64,000 nucleotides of DNA, taken from NCBI GenBank assembly GCA_013399855.1, contig VXAY01002367.1:248001-312000 (forward strand), given 5' to 3'. The position numbers and the translations under genes are program-made. The notes below the pieces were generated by a model that saw only the letters and a list, made by a program, of their open reading frames with translations, was not told where the DNA came from and searched no databases. Below, one piece after another: positions 63,534-64,000 of this stretch. This DNA comes from Oxyruncus cristatus. Lineage: Eukaryota > Chordata > Aves > Passeriformes > Cotingidae. Position 1 is the first letter of the stretch; each line of letters starts with the position of its first letter.

Positions 63534-64000
63534 TATAATCTTAATATTTCCTTAGTGTTTTAGGCTGTGTCAGGTTATGCAACAATCTCTGAATCTTGTA
63601 TAAAATCAGAGAAGAAATGTATGAAAACTATTAAAGAATTTTTTTTAAATTGTTTATTTTTTTAAATTTTTTTTCAGGGGAGTATTTACAAAGACACATG
63701 ATTCTCAAAAATATAATCACCTTCTCTTTTGCTTAGGGAAGTAAGTAATCCAGTACTTTAAGCAGGAGCAACAATGTGAATCAATAAAGCAACCACTTTT
63801 GTAAAAATAGAATATAAATGTTTATATGTCCTTTTTAGACAAAGAATTATTGGATATGAAACCCTCTTCATCAGAATTCTGGGCATACTATTCATAATTT
63901 GAACTCCAGCAGTCAGTCATTTGTCAACTGCTCAGATTATTCAATCTGTAAAACACTTTTGCAAGTAAAATTTGAGAATGCTTTCTAAAAATCCAAGCTT
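63534..64000 (+). other. Intron 3 sequence, right edge
   Basis: AT-rich with T-runs around 63639-63675. The next MMP16 exon, which would encode the start of the catalytic domain, is not reached. Confidence 0.6.

Noticed and set aside
60862..64000. Search for MMP16 exon 4 (start of catalytic domain)
   Set aside because: No frame with the expected catalytic-domain sequence following an AG acceptor was found, so exon 4 must lie beyond the right edge.
1..64000. CRISPR arrays, tRNA or rRNA genes, endogenous retroviral LTR pairs and operon-like gene clusters
   Set aside because: No regularly spaced repeats, no cloverleaf or rRNA strings, no paired LTR-like direct repeats and no dense coding were seen. 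The window is vertebrate intron sequence.

Overview
The window is one stretch of a bird genome lying inside a single large protein-coding gene. The host call rests on two observations: dispersed CR1 non-LTR retrotransposon 3' ends with the avian-type tail of repeated ATTCTRTG units, and two short coding exons that read as matrix metalloproteinase 16 (MMP16, MT3-MMP) in a form almost identical to other vertebrates. The rest is AT-rich, CpG-poor, stop-dense intron sequence. I see no bacterial-type operon, CRISPR array, tRNA or rRNA gene, and no defence-type system.

Layout. Bases 1-52530 are the 3' part of the first coding intron of MMP16 on the + strand. No CpG island, promoter or signal-peptide exon was found, so exon 1 most likely lies upstream of the window. 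Coding exon 2 is at 52531-52679 and coding exon 3 at 60733-60855; they are separated by an 8,053-base intron. Intron 3 begins at 60856 and runs off the right edge without reaching the catalytic-domain exon. The two exons encode the pro-domain, the cysteine switch PRCGVPD and the furin site RRKR that keep the protease latent until it is processed.

Repeats. Nine recognisable bird CR1 fragments are present (+ strand near 1139, 12624, 53385, 59388 and 63428; - strand near 9449, 20702, 26258 and 45020). Beneath these is an older layer of heavily decayed, still collinear CR1/L3-like reverse-transcriptase-region sequence (21750-23275, 37765-38255, 61915-62230). A separate relic at about 18048-18321 looks like the C-terminal tail of a different LINE. 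It keeps an open frame ending in a Cys2-His-Cys finger and is followed by a short ATG-repeat tail.

Most notable points: exon 3 is symmetric (phase 2/2, 123 nt), carries both latency-control motifs and has a weak 5' splice site, so skipping it would delete both motifs in frame; the open-frame LINE zinc-finger relic; the old 1.5-kb CR1 fossil; and a small cluster of transcription-factor-like motifs at 10205-10315. I did not find a convincing undescribed system. Nearly all open reading frames in the window are chance AT-rich frames or frames through CR1.
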